Below, in pieces: positions 17,104 through 26,213 of a stretch of DNA of 64,000 bases (within the stretch, counting starts at the first letter, position 1; each line of letters opens with the position of its first letter). The notes under the pieces are model-generated. The model saw only the letters and a list, made by a program, of their open reading frames with translations. It searched no databases and was not told the origin of the DNA. The position numbers and the translations under genes are program-made. This DNA comes from JAICMB01 sp963795935 (GTDB lineage: Bacteria; Acidobacteriota; Terriglobia; Bryobacterales; Bryobacteraceae), in the NCBI GenBank assembly GCA_963795935.1, contig CAWCJO010000038.1, positions 1-64,000 of the forward strand, read 5' to 3'.

Positions 17104-18162
17104 ATGCCGTGCGAAAATGGCTATATAAACAACGTGGCTTCAATCGTACAGCAAGAGTCCACGCTCACACCGGAGCGGATCATCTCGACAGGCCTGGGTT
17201 TCTGGCCGGCCAAAACTTTGCTGAGCGCCGTCGAGCTGGGCGTATTTACGGAGTTGGCCAAAGGGCCTCGGCCACTGGAGGAACTATGCAGCTGCTTGGG
17301 CGTTCATGAGCGCTCCGCGCGCGATTTTTTCGATGCGCTGACGGCGTTGGGGATGCTGCGGCGAGAGGGCGATGTTTACTCGAACGCGCCCGAGACGGAC
17401 CTGTTTCTCGATCGGGCGAAGCCGGCCTACGCCGGCGGACTGCTGGAGATGGCAAGCGCCCGGTTGTATCCGTTCTGGGGAAGTCTGACGGAAGCTCTGC
17501 GGACGGGTCAGCCCCAGAACGAGACGAAAAGCGGCTGCGAACCTTTCACCGAGCTGTACAGCGACCCGGCGCGACTTCGCGAATTTTTGTCGGCCATGAC
17601 GGGCATCAGCACGGTGACTGCCCGCATCGTGGCGCGCCAGTTCCCATGGAGCGAATACCGGACTTTTTGCGACATCGGCGCGGCGCAGGGCGCAATGCCG
17701 GTGCAATTAGCGTTCGCCCATCCGCACTTGTCGGGACATGGGTACGACCTGGCCGTGGTGAAGCCGGTCTTCGAAGAGTACGTCGCTTCGTTCGGGCTGC
17801 AAGATCGCGTGCATTTTATCGCGGGCGACTTTTTCCGCGACCCGCTGCCGCGGGCGGACGTGCTTGTCATGGGACATATTCTGCACGATTGGAGCCTGGA
17901 CGAGAAGCGCATGCTGCTCCGTAAAGCCTATGAAGCGCTGCCGCCGCGCGGGGCGTTGGTTGTCGTTGAGGCGCTCATCGACGACGAGCGGCGGCACAAC
18001 GCTTTCGGCCTGCTCATGAGCCTCAACATGTTGATCGAAACCAAGGGAGGTTTCGATTATACCGGCGCCGACTGCACCGGCTGGTTGCGCGAAGCCGGTT
18101 TCAGCGAGACGCGCGTGGAGCACTTGGCGGGGCCGGATTCCATGGTGATCGGAATCAAGTAA
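17104..18162 (+). CDS. O-methyltransferase, family 2 (acetylserotonin/hydroxyneurosporene type)
   Basis: The frame opens at 17104, right after the CoA-transferase stop; GTG 17134 is an alternative start. The 352-residue protein has an N-terminal winged-helix dimerisation domain at about 30-100 (LLSAVELGVFTELAKGPRPL, VHERSARDFFDALTALGML). A SAM-binding domain follows with FCDIGAAQGAMPVQLAFAHP and the catalytic-His segment LVMGHILHDWSLDEKRMLL. The family methylates hydroxyl groups of small aromatic or polyketide molecules. Its position between CoA enzymes and a carotenoid-desaturase-like oxidoreductase hints at an aromatic or isoprenoid metabolite; the substrate is not known. It ends with an 8-nt convergent overlap with the next gene. 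Confidence 0.85.
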   Translation: MPCENGYINNVASIVQQESTLTPERIISTGLGFWPAKTLLSAVELGVFTELAKGPRPLEELCSCLGVHERSARDFFDALTALGMLRREGDVYSNAPETDLFLDRAKPAYAGGLLEMASARLYPFWGSLTEALRTGQPQNETKSGCEPFTELYSDPARLREFLSAMTGISTVTARIVARQFPWSEYRTFCDIGAAQGAMPVQLAFAHPHLSGHGYDLAVVKPVFEEYVASFGLQDRVHFIAGDFFRDPLPRADVLVMGHILHDWSLDEKRMLLRKAYEALPPRGALVVVEALIDDERRHNAFGLLMSLNMLIETKGGFDYTGADCTGWLREAGFSETRVEHLAGPDSMVIGIK

Positions 18163-19591
18163 GAGCGCGCCGCGTCCGGGCAAGATCCTGGATTGCGGTT
18201 TTCGCGGCGTAGTATCCGCACATTCCGTGTACGCCTCCACCGGGCGGGCTGGCGGCCGAACAGATGTAAACGCCTCTAGCGGAGGTGCGGTACAGACGGA
18301 TGGAGGGGCGGATAAATAGTTGCGAAAGATCCTGCGCGCCTCCATTAATATCGCCGCCGGCGTAGTTGGCGTTGTACCGCTCCATCTCGGCGGCCGTGAA
18401 TGTATGGCGGGCAAGAATCGTTTCGCGGAAGCCGGGGGCGAAGCGCTCGATTTGGTTCTCGATGCAATCGAGGAAGCTCTCGCGCGAACCGTTGGGGACG
18501 TGGCAATAGGCCCAGGCGGTGTGGCGGCCCGCGGGCGCGCGCGAGGGATCGAACAGGCTAGGCTGCGCCAGCAGAACGAAGGGGCGTTCGCAGCGCTTGC
18601 CTGACCATGCCGCGCGCTCGGAAGCGGCGATCTCTTCCATGGTCCCTCCCAGGTGGACGGTGCCCGCACGAGCGCAGCAGGCCGCTTTCCAGGGGATCGG
18701 CGCGGCCAAAGCCCAATCGACTTTGAAGACGCCCGGACCATAACGGTAGCGCTCGAGACAATGCCGGTACGAAGAGGTGAAGCGATGGCCGGCGATGCGC
18801 AGCAATTCGCGCGGGGTCAGATCGCAAAGCACGGCTCGCGCGTCCGCGAACTGGTCGATGTTGTCGACGCGAGCCCCGGTCTCGATCTCGCCGCCGAGCG
18901 CGCGCAGATAGGAGCACATCGCATCGGTGATAAATTGCGAGCCTCCTTTTGGAATGGGCCAGCAGACGGCGTGCGCCAGGATTCCGAGCAGCAGCCCAAA
19001 GGCCGCCGTGCCGGGCTTGTCGAGCGGCAGAAGCGAATGTCCCGCAATGCCGGCGAATAAGGCGCGGGCGCGTTCGCCCTCGAACCAACTTCGCGCGAAC
19101 GATTCAGCCGGACGGAGCGCTTGAACGCCAAACGCCGCGATCTTGAGAGGGTGGCGGGGGAAATGGATCGGCGCAAGAAACGCCTCGATGAGGGCTTCCC
19201 AGCGCTCGACGAATGGCGTGACGATGCTGCGGTAGGCCGTTGCGTCCTCTCCCAGACCGCGCGCGGTTTCGCCGATCGAGCGGTCGAGCATGACGGCCGC
19301 GCCATCGTCGAGCGGATGGGCTAGCGGCGCGGAGGGATGAATCCATTCGACGCCGTATTCGGCGAGAGGCAGCGTCCGAAAAACGGGCGATGCGAGCGCC
19401 ATCGGATGCACGGCCGAGCAGACGTCATGAAGGAAGCCGGGTAACGTTAACTCCGCCGTGCGGGCGCCGCCGCCGGGCGCCGCGGCGGCTTCAACGACGC
19501 GGACCTTCAGCCCCGCCCGCGCCAGAACGATAGCGGCCGTCAGTCCATTGGGACCGGATCCGATGATCGCTGCGTCGTAGGAGCCCGCCAT
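18155..19591 (-). CDS. FAD-dependent oxidoreductase, phytoene-dehydrogenase/CrtI-like
   Basis: A 478-residue protein. The N-terminal dinucleotide-binding motif reads AAIIGSGPNGLTAAIVLARA, followed by VVEAAAAPGGGARTAELTLP. The C-terminal FAD-contact segment is GVYICSAASPPGGGVHGMCG. These are marks of the phytoene desaturase and related NAD(P)/FAD oxidoreductase group, which includes many enzymes with unknown substrates. No other carotenoid genes (crtB, crtE) are seen, so a carotenoid role is not supported. It is divergent from the MFS gene, and the shared gap begins with a perfect inverted repeat covering its start codon. Confidence 0.85.
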   Translation of the reverse strand: MAGSYDAAIIGSGPNGLTAAIVLARAGLKVRVVEAAAAPGGGARTAELTLPGFLHDVCSAVHPMALASPVFRTLPLAEYGVEWIHPSAPLAHPLDDGAAVMLDRSIGETARGLGEDATAYRSIVTPFVERWEALIEAFLAPIHFPRHPLKIAAFGVQALRPAESFARSWFEGERARALFAGIAGHSLLPLDKPGTAAFGLLLGILAHAVCWPIPKGGSQFITDAMCSYLRALGGEIETGARVDNIDQFADARAVLCDLTPRELLRIAGHRFTSSYRHCLERYRYGPGVFKVDWALAAPIPWKAACCARAGTVHLGGTMEEIAASERAAWSGKRCERPFVLLAQPSLFDPSRAPAGRHTAWAYCHVPNGSRESFLDCIENQIERFAPGFRETILARHTFTAAEMERYNANYAGGDINGGAQDLSQLFIRPSIRLYRTSARGVYICSAASPPGGGVHGMCGYYAAKTAIQDLARTRRALT

Positions 19592-19612
19592 AAATGTCCG
19601 CTGTATTTATGG
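19588..19612. promoter_or_regulatory. Candidate operator between divergent genes
   Basis: CCATAAAT (19588-19595), 9 bp, ATTTATGG (19605-19612), a perfect 8-bp inverted repeat. It covers the start codon of the minus-strand oxidoreductase and is AT-rich in a GC-rich setting. A dimeric regulator bound here would block that gene and might also act on the MFS gene at 19707. Confidence 0.45.
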
Positions 19613-19706
19613 TAGGCATGGGGAAGCCGCCGCGCCGTAGCATGCCTTCTGCACACAGGCGCGATCTCTCGGATCTGCTGTCGGGGCCGGCGCGGGAGGA
19701 GGACGG

Positions 19707-20969
19707 ATGTACTCCAATGTGAAGCTGACGGGCAACCAAGTCCGCGGCTTCTGGGCCGCGTGGGCCGGTTGGGCGCTGGATGGAATGGATTCGTTCATAT
19801 ACGCGCTGGTGCTGGCGCCCGCGCTCCGCGAGCTTCTCCCTCTCTCCGGACACTCCGCTTCCCAAGCACAAATCGGATATTACGGCGGCCTGCTCTTCGC
19901 GCTCTTTCTGCTCGGTTGGGGATTCTCGTTCCTGTGGGGGCCCGTGGGCGATCGCTTCGGACGCGTTCGCACGCTGATGCTCACCATCCTGTGCTACTCG
20001 GCGTTCACGTTTCTGGGAAGCGTCGCCGTGCGCGTGTGGCAGCTAGCGATCCTCCGTTTGCTGGCCGGAGTGGGAATCGGCGGCGAATGGACGCTTGGCG
20101 GAACGTTTATCGCTGAGGAGTGGCCGGAGCAGCGGCGCGTGACCGGCGCCGGTCTGATGCACACCGGCTACTATTTCGGAATTCTGATCGCCGCGCTGCT
20201 GAATGCGACTTTCGGCGCGCATTACGGATGGCGAGCCATGTTCGCGATAGGCGGCCTTCCGGCGCTGTTGCTCCTCTTCATCCGGCGGGGCGTTCGCGAG
20301 CCCGCGCGCTGGCGAAAATCCAATCGCAATTCGCGGCCGCTCCGGATGCTGTTTTCGCCGCGGTACCGCGCGCGCACCGTTCTCAATTCCGCCTATCTCC
20401 TCATTTCGATTGCCGGGCTGTGGGCCGGCTCCGTGTGGGTTCCGGCGAGCGTTGAACATCTCGCCCTTGAAGCCGGCCTGGCGCATACCGCCGCCGTGCG
20501 CGCAGCCTCGCTTGCGATCGTCATTTTATCGGTAGGAACGATTCTAGGCTGCCTCGCCGTGCCGCCGCTCGCCGAACGAATCGGAAGATTGAAGACCCTG
20601 GCATGGTTCTTCCTGCTGATGTTTCTCTCTATCGCGATCGGCTTCGGCTACGTGTTCTATCTGAAACAGAACGCGCTCGGATGGTTTTATGCAGTGCTGT
20701 TTTTTCTCGGATTCGGAGGCGCAAATTTCACGGTCTATACACTATGGCTTCCCGAGCAGTACCGCACGGAGTGCCGTGCCACTGCCTTCGCGTTCGCGAC
20801 TTCCATCGGCCGCTTCGCCGGGGCCGGGATCACGTTCCTGGTCGGCGCCGGCGTGGCCTATTTTCACACTATCGGACTGCCGGTGGCGCTCACTTCCATC
20901 GCTTTTCTCGTCGGCCTCGCCTTGATACCCTTTGGAGTAGAAACCAAAGGTCAGCCCTTGCCCGAATGA
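19707..20969 (+). CDS. MFS transporter, metabolite:H+ symporter (AAHS/SHS-like)
   Basis: A 420-residue inner-membrane protein with 12 hydrophobic segments. Its N-terminal part has GWALDGMDSFIYALVLAPAL, the aspartate-bearing first helix of aromatic acid and metabolite symporters. The loop 2-3 signature GPVGDRFGRVRTLML is present, with GGEWTLGGTFIAEEWP in helix 4-5. The family takes up aromatic or dicarboxylic acids with protons. It overlaps the acyl-CoA synthetase gene by ATGA, which suggests that the imported acid is next converted to a CoA thioester. Confidence 0.88.
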   Translation: MYSNVKLTGNQVRGFWAAWAGWALDGMDSFIYALVLAPALRELLPLSGHSASQAQIGYYGGLLFALFLLGWGFSFLWGPVGDRFGRVRTLMLTILCYSAFTFLGSVAVRVWQLAILRLLAGVGIGGEWTLGGTFIAEEWPEQRRVTGAGLMHTGYYFGILIAALLNATFGAHYGWRAMFAIGGLPALLLLFIRRGVREPARWRKSNRNSRPLRMLFSPRYRARTVLNSAYLLISIAGLWAGSVWVPASVEHLALEAGLAHTAAVRAASLAIVILSVGTILGCLAVPPLAERIGRLKTLAWFFLLMFLSIAIGFGYVFYLKQNALGWFYAVLFFLGFGGANFTVYTLWLPEQYRTECRATAFAFATSIGRFAGAGITFLVGAGVAYFHTIGLPVALTSIAFLVGLALIPFGVETKGQPLPE

Positions 20970-22390
20970 ATCTTCGCGATCTTTTCGATCTCTCGTTAGT
21001 GGACCGGCGCGACGAAGTGGCGCTGGAATGGCAGAACGTCGAATACACTTTCGGGGACATCGATGCGCGAAGCAATCGTCTGGCTCACGTCCTGCGCGCC
21101 CGGGGAATCGAGCGCGGCAGCCGCCTCTGCGTCTATCTTTCCAATCGCATCGAGTTGATCGACCTGTATCTCGCCGCCGTGAAACTGGGCGCCATCTTCG
21201 TGCCGATCAACATTCTGTACCGCGAGCGCGAGATTTCCCAAATCCTGGACGACGCCGAGCCGCAACTCTTCATTCGCGAAGCGGAACTCGAAGCGTTGAA
21301 CCACGCAGCGGCGTCCCAATCGCCGGAACTTGCAAGAGAGGCGCTCGCGGGCGGCGCTCCCGCGGCCATGGTCTACACTTCCGGGACCACGGGCAAATCG
21401 AAAGGCGCCCTTCTAACCCACAATAACTTAGCCGCCAACGCCGTCAATCTCCATGCCTGTTGGCGGTTCACGGCAGGGGACCGGTTCCTGCTCGCCTTGC
21501 CCCTCTTTCACGTCCACGCGCTTGGCAACGGGCTGCACTGCTGGCTGCTCTCCGGATGCCGCATGCGACTGCTCGAGCGTTTCGAGCGTGAAAAGGCCGC
21601 GGCGGAGTTTCTAAGCTTCCGCCCCACCGTATTTTTCGGCGTACCCGCGATCTACGTCCGTCTGCTGGACACGCCACCCGATACCGCGCGTGAAATCGGA
21701 GGCGCCATGCGGCTGTTCGTGTCGGGATCGGCGCCGCTTCCAGCGCAAGTGCTCGAGGAATTCCGGACTCTGTTCGGGCACACCATTCTCGAGCGCTACG
21801 GCATGACCGAGACGCTCATGAACCTATCGAATCCGTACGCGGGCGAGCGGCGGCCCGGCAGCGTCGGCTTTCCTCTTCCCGGAGTCTCGGCGAAGATCGT
21901 CGATCCCGCAAATGGCCGGGAAGTCGCGGACGGCGAGACAGGCGAGCTGTACCTCAAAGGCCCCAATGTTTTTGCCGGCTACTGGCGCCGCCAGGAAGCG
22001 ACCCAGGAGGCCTTCATAGATGGATGGTTCCGCACGGGCGATCTGGCCTCGCGCGCCCCCGACGGCTACATCACATTATGCGGGCGCAAGAGCGACCTTA
22101 TTATCTCGGGCGGCTTCAACATCTATCCCCGCGAGATTGAGGAGTTCCTGCTCGAGCAGCCGGAGATTGCAGAAGCCGCGGTTGCGTCCGAACCTGATCG
22201 AATTCGCGGCGAAGTGCCGGTCGCGTACCTTGTTCTACGCCGGCCCGTGGACGCCAAGACGCTTGAACAGCGCTGCCGCGCCAAGCTGGCGTCGTTCAAA
22301 ATTCCGCGCCGCTTCATCGCCGTCGAAACACTGCCGCGAAACGCGCTGGGCAAAGTGCAGAAGCATTTGCTAAAAGCGGGCGTAACATAG
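20966..22390 (+). CDS. AMP-forming acyl-CoA synthetase (malonyl-CoA synthetase-like)
   Basis: The true start is ATG 20966, overlapping the MFS stop; the longer open frame from 20603 is an artefact. The 474-residue enzyme activates a carboxylic acid with ATP and CoA. The P-loop reads MVYTSGTTGKSKGALLTHNN, motif A5 ILERYGMTETLMN, A7/A8 GWFRTGDLASRAPDGYITLC and SDLIISGGFNIYPREIEEFL. The catalytic A10 lysine is in PRNALGKVQKHLL. The compact length and the end resemble MatB malonyl-CoA synthetases, but aryl or medium-chain acids are possible. It lies between a transporter and a kynureninase-like enzyme in one operon. Confidence 0.88.
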   Translation: MNLRDLFDLSLVDRRDEVALEWQNVEYTFGDIDARSNRLAHVLRARGIERGSRLCVYLSNRIELIDLYLAAVKLGAIFVPINILYREREISQILDDAEPQLFIREAELEALNHAAASQSPELAREALAGGAPAAMVYTSGTTGKSKGALLTHNNLAANAVNLHACWRFTAGDRFLLALPLFHVHALGNGLHCWLLSGCRMRLLERFEREKAAAEFLSFRPTVFFGVPAIYVRLLDTPPDTAREIGGAMRLFVSGSAPLPAQVLEEFRTLFGHTILERYGMTETLMNLSNPYAGERRPGSVGFPLPGVSAKIVDPANGREVADGETGELYLKGPNVFAGYWRRQEATQEAFIDGWFRTGDLASRAPDGYITLCGRKSDLIISGGFNIYPREIEEFLLEQPEIAEAAVASEPDRIRGEVPVAYLVLRRPVDAKTLEQRCRAKLASFKIPRRFIAVETLPRNALGKVQKHLLKAGVT

Positions 22391-22395
22391 ATCGA

Positions 22396-23559
22396 ATGGA
22401 TTCCCTGCTCGAGTGGCGCAAGGAATTTCCCACTCTGGAGCGCGCCGTCCACCTCATCAGCCACTCCCTCGGCGCGATGCCGCGAGCCGCCCGCGAGCGC
22501 TTGAACGAGTACGCCGACGCCTGGACCGACCGCGGCATACGCGCCTGGGAGGAAGGCTGGTGGGAGATGCCCGTCGAACTCGGCAATCTCATCGCCGGCA
22601 TTATCGGCGCGGGCGCGGACGAGGTCGTCATGCTGCCCAACGTTACGATCGCGCAGTGGATCGTGAATTCCTGCTTCCACTGGAGCGGCCGGCGCAACAA
22701 GATCGTCGTCGAAGAGCTGAATTTCCCGACGAACCTATATCTCTATGAGCAGTTGACGAGACTCGGCGCGCGGCTCGAGACCGTGGCCTCGGGCGATGGC
22801 GTCAGCATACCGCTGGAGCGTCTGCTGGCGGCCATCGACGATCGCACCCTCCTGGTGTCGATCTCCCACGTGCTGTTCAAGAGCGCAATTATTCAGGACA
22901 TGGCGGCGGTGACGCGGCGTGCCCACGAAGTTGGCGCGCTCGTTGTCGCCGACGTCTACCAGTCGGCCGGAACCGTGCCCGTGAACGTGCGCGGGTGGGA
23001 CGTGGATTTTGCGGTCGGCGGCTCCGTGAAGTGGCTGTGCGGCGGCCCCGGCGCGGGCTACTTATATGCGCGGCGCGATCTTTGGCCCCGCCTCGAACCG
23101 CGCCTCACCGGCTGGATGGCGCACCAGCGCCCCTTCGGCTTCGAAGGCGGCATGGACTACGCGGCCGGCATCGCCCGTTTTCTCAATGGCACGCCCGCCA
23201 TTCCGTCCCTGTATGCGGCCCGCGCCGGTTACGAGATTATCGCCGCCATCGGCGTGGAAGCGATTCGCGCCAAATCGCTGCGGCAAACGCAAAGGCTCCT
23301 GGATCTGGCCGCCGAGGCTGGCTTACCGGCCTTCGCGCCTACAGCGGCGGCGGAGCGCGGCGGGACCGTGGTCCTCGACGTCCCCAACGGCGCCGCGGTC
23401 GCGAAAGAGCTGCTGCGCCGCGATATCCTGGTCGATTTCCGCCCCGGCGCCGGCATCCGCATCGGGCCGCACTTTTATACCCGCGACGAGGAGTTGGACC
23501 AGGTTATCGGCGAGATCCGCGGCATCCTGGCCGGCGCCGGCGCGGGCGCGAACGCTTAG
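22396..23559 (+). CDS. PLP-dependent class V aminotransferase-fold enzyme, kynureninase-like
   Basis: A 387-residue protein that begins 5 nt after the synthetase stop. Fold type I PLP enzyme: PLP-phosphate and ring contacts lie near MLPNVTIAQWIVNS and LVVADVYQSAGTVPV, and the Schiff-base lysine is in GGSVKWLCGGPGAGYLYARR, around residue 212. The KWLCGGPGAGYLY motif resembles kynureninase (YKYLNGGPG). Kynureninase cleaves kynurenine to anthranilate and alanine. Since the enzyme is somewhat short and diverged, it may act on another beta-keto amino acid or be a cysteine-desulfurase-like lyase. An adjacent acid-CoA ligase and acid transporter are consistent with amino-acid side-chain breakdown. 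Confidence 0.78.
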   Translation: MDSLLEWRKEFPTLERAVHLISHSLGAMPRAARERLNEYADAWTDRGIRAWEEGWWEMPVELGNLIAGIIGAGADEVVMLPNVTIAQWIVNSCFHWSGRRNKIVVEELNFPTNLYLYEQLTRLGARLETVASGDGVSIPLERLLAAIDDRTLLVSISHVLFKSAIIQDMAAVTRRAHEVGALVVADVYQSAGTVPVNVRGWDVDFAVGGSVKWLCGGPGAGYLYARRDLWPRLEPRLTGWMAHQRPFGFEGGMDYAAGIARFLNGTPAIPSLYAARAGYEIIAAIGVEAIRAKSLRQTQRLLDLAAEAGLPAFAPTAAAERGGTVVLDVPNGAAVAKELLRRDILVDFRPGAGIRIGPHFYTRDEELDQVIGEIRGILAGAGAGANA

Positions 23560-23607
23560 CGACGGAACATTGCGGCCCGGACATGCGTTTAAGATGTTGG
23601 AGGTCTT

Positions 23608-23940
23608 ATGTACTGCACCCGTTGCGGCTTTCAGATGCCGGAAAACGCGAAGTTCTGCTCCGAATGCGGCACGCAAACGGAGAACTACGTCCCGGCGCTC
23701 TCCGTCCCGGCTTATCCACGCCTCAGCCGGCCCGTTTACGACAAAAAGATCGCGGGCGTGTGCGCCGGGTTTGCGCGTTACTTCGGCGTGGATGTCACTA
23801 TCGTACGCGTCATTTGGCTCATACTGATCTTCTTCCCGTTGCCGCTGGGATTGATTGCGTACGTGATCGCCTGGATCGTGATGCCGCGCGACCCGGTGTC
23901 GCTGCCGGCCCGGGAGCCGGCTGCGGTAGCTCTGCGTTAG
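23608..23940 (+). CDS. Zinc-ribbon and PspC-domain membrane protein
   Basis: A 110-residue protein with a good ribosome binding site (GGAGG 7 nt before ATG). Residues 3-22 form a zinc ribbon with two CxxC pairs (CTRCGFQ and CSECGTQ). Residues 44-100 form a PspC domain with KKIAGVCAGFARYFGVDVT and one membrane segment (VIWLILIFFPLPLGLIAYVI). PspC proteins work in the phage-shock envelope-stress response. There is no pspA or pspF nearby, so this is a stand-alone gene. The zinc ribbon faces the cytoplasm and may bind nucleic acid or another protein. Confidence 0.85.
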   Translation: MYCTRCGFQMPENAKFCSECGTQTENYVPALSVPAYPRLSRPVYDKKIAGVCAGFARYFGVDVTIVRVIWLILIFFPLPLGLIAYVIAWIVMPRDPVSLPAREPAAVALR

Positions 23941-24214
23941 TTAGTTTTAGATACACTTCGGAACCGATGGCGCCTCCGCGAGGCGCGGACAGCGTAGTGC
24001 GCACAGCGAATGCAGAGTAATCAGTCCGTGCGCGACCGGCTCTTGCTCTGTTGCCGACAAGGCGACCGTCGCAATCGGCGACCATTCGCCAAGCTGGCCG
24101 CATCTATCCACTAATACTGGCCGGCAATTCCGACGCACTGCATTAGTTCGATAGCGGTTTGGAAAGATGCTGTACGCTGTATGCGTGATATCTTAACGGG
24201 AGAGTAACATCAGC
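23941..24214. other. Intergenic region, 274 bp
   Basis: No gene is seen. GGGAGAG about 14 nt before ATG 24215 may be the ribosome binding site of the regulator gene. No clear promoter or hairpin was found. Confidence 0.4.
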
Positions 24215-26056
24215 ATGTCCAGCATTTCCGGGGCGGCATCGCCGCGGGGCCCCGAACGAGACTTGTTGTTCGCAGAGTTTGAAAAGGATGTGAAGTTTCT
24301 CCAGATATTCATGCTCTTGATGAACCGGTCCTGCCCCATTCGCAATGTGGACCTGGTGTGGACCGAAAGAGGACCCGCGGGGCGTTCGGGATGGCGGCAC
24401 ATGGGCACGATTGAGGCGCTTGGCAGCCCCTGCTCCCGCCTGCTCCAGTGTTCGCCCGGCAATCCTCATCCGCCGTTCTGCAATATCATCAACGACCACG
24501 GATTGCGCGAGCGGGAATCGTGCTCGCTTTCGGACAAGGCCGCTGAAGAGCGCGTGTCGCGCACCGGCAAGGCGGAAGTTTATCGCTGCCACTTCGGGCT
24601 AATTGACATTGCGGTTCCGGTGATCTCGAATGGAGCGCACATCGCCACGCTGTTCAGCGGGCAGGTGCTAAACGCGCCGCCCACCGAGGAGCAATTCGCG
24701 CGCGTCGCGCTGGACGTCGCGCACCTGCCGTGGGTCGGCGTGCATGACCTGCGTCAAGCCTATTGGAACTCCGCTGTCGTTTCCGATGAGGACATCCGCA
24801 ACACCGTGGGAATTCTCGAGGTCTTCGCCGAATACTTGGCGTCCTCCTGGGAGCGTCTTTGCAAAGCCGTACAACAGGAGCGGCAGCACTATCGGGATCT
24901 CGAACTGCGGCGGAAGGAGTTCGCGTATCTGGTGCTGACGGGCTCTTCGGCGGAGGCGGCCGACGCGCGGGCCGCGCTGGCCCGCGTAGGTCTGCGGACC
25001 TGTCCGAACCGCGCCCTCGTGGCGCAATGGCAGACGACCGCCGGTCCGTCGCGCGTCGATTCGGACCGCGATGTCACCGCCGTCCTGCACACGATTGACG
25101 AGATCTGCGAGCGCCTGGATAACGTCGTTCACGCCTACATCCCCGGCCGCGGCGTTTGCATTTTCATCCAGGAACGGCCGGGTGCCCGACGACAGGCCGG
25201 GCGGCCCAACGCTCAGGAGCTTGCACAGACGATCCTGCACGCCGTGGCGGAACGCAGCGCGCTTCGGGTGCGGATCGGCATCGGCGAGATCAAATCCGAG
25301 TTCGCCCGGCTCGGAGAATCGTACCACGAAGCGAGCGTGGCCTTGTCGGTCTCGCAAGCGGCTATCGCCTCCTACCGGCCTTCCTCCGAACCGGAATGCG
25401 AAGCAACCACGCTGGCTACGCAGATTCCCAATCTGCTGCAGGAACGGCGCTTCGAAGAGGCGCGGCTCGCGCTGCACTCGCTGCCTTTTTACGTCGAGAG
25501 GCAGTTCGGTGCGAATGTCCAGGCGAGCCGGCGCGTTCTGCTGTCAACGCTGGGCGCGATGCTGGCGGCCGGGCAGAAGCTCGGCTGCGACTCCTCGACC
25601 GCCGCGGAATTGCGGACCGAGGCCGGGGAAAGCCTCGCGAGAGCCAATAATGCTTTTGAATTGCAGGAAGCCTATTCCCGCCTCGGCGAAAGCATTTTCG
25701 ATGAACTCCCCCAGATATATCTCGACAAGCGCAGCCGTTTGGTAGACCGCGCCTGCCGCTTGGTGGAGCGCAGCATTGCCCGTGGTACGGCGATGACGCA
25801 GAGCTCGCTCGCACGGACGCTTGGAATTTCGGCCAGCCATCTGAGCCGCGTTTTCCGGCACGCTACCGGCGATACGTTTGAGCGTTACGTCGTCCGGCGG
25901 CGCGTCGAACTGGCGCGGCGGCTGTTGCTCGATCCGGCCCACAATGTGTCCACGGTCGCGCTGCAATGCGGCTTCAAGGATGCCAGCTACTTCGCGCGCG
26001 TGTTCCGCCGCACGGTGGGCTGCTCGCCGGCCGAGTACAGCCGGCGGCCCGCCTGA
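24215..26056 (+). CDS. PocR-domain AraC-family transcriptional regulator
   Basis: A 613-residue protein. Residues about 20-215 form a PocR sensory domain with a cysteine cluster (SRLLQCSPGNPHPPFC, RERESCSLSDKAAEE, VYRCHFGLIDIAVPVISNG) and GQVL. The cysteines suggest ligand sensing, perhaps with a bound metal. Residues about 230-500 are a helical linker with a CdaR/GGDEF-like section (RVRIGIGEIKSEFARLGESY). Residues about 515-610 are two AraC helix-turn-helix motifs (QSSLARTLGISASHLSRVF and VSTVALQCGFKDASYFARVF). It precedes a sugar-processing gene run in the same direction and is the likely local activator of it. Confidence 0.88.
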   Translation: MSSISGAASPRGPERDLLFAEFEKDVKFLQIFMLLMNRSCPIRNVDLVWTERGPAGRSGWRHMGTIEALGSPCSRLLQCSPGNPHPPFCNIINDHGLRERESCSLSDKAAEERVSRTGKAEVYRCHFGLIDIAVPVISNGAHIATLFSGQVLNAPPTEEQFARVALDVAHLPWVGVHDLRQAYWNSAVVSDEDIRNTVGILEVFAEYLASSWERLCKAVQQERQHYRDLELRRKEFAYLVLTGSSAEAADARAALARVGLRTCPNRALVAQWQTTAGPSRVDSDRDVTAVLHTIDEICERLDNVVHAYIPGRGVCIFIQERPGARRQAGRPNAQELAQTILHAVAERSALRVRIGIGEIKSEFARLGESYHEASVALSVSQAAIASYRPSSEPECEATTLATQIPNLLQERRFEEARLALHSLPFYVERQFGANVQASRRVLLSTLGAMLAAGQKLGCDSSTAAELRTEAGESLARANNAFELQEAYSRLGESIFDELPQIYLDKRSRLVDRACRLVERSIARGTAMTQSSLARTLGISASHLSRVFRHATGDTFERYVVRRRVELARRLLLDPAHNVSTVALQCGFKDASYFARVFRRTVGCSPAEYSRRPA

Positions 26057-26178
26057 GCGCCTCAGCGCGCTTCGAACAGCGAAATACCGCTTCGCCCCGG
26101 TACTTGTTCGATCTGGCGCCGCGCAATTAAGTGCTGCAAACGGCGTTTAATTCGCTGTTCGCTCGTCACGCCGACGGG

Positions 26179-26184
26179 TATACT
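26179..26184 (+). promoter_or_regulatory. Possible -10 box of the DegT operon
   Basis: TATACT at 26179-26184, about 29 nt before ATG 26214. No -35 match is seen at the normal spacing, which would fit a promoter that depends on an activator such as the adjacent AraC-type regulator. Confidence 0.3.
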
Positions 26185-26213
26185 GACTGAGATCTCCTCG
26201 GCAGAACATACTA

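Noticed and set aside
18155..19591. Carotenoid biosynthesis cluster around the phytoene-dehydrogenase-like gene
   Set aside because: No crtB, crtE or lycopene cyclase gene is nearby, and the family includes many non-carotenoid oxidoreductases.
20603..20965. Extended N-terminus of the acyl-CoA synthetase
   Set aside because: It is an out-of-frame reading of the MFS gene; ATG 20966 overlapping the MFS stop gives the normal family start.
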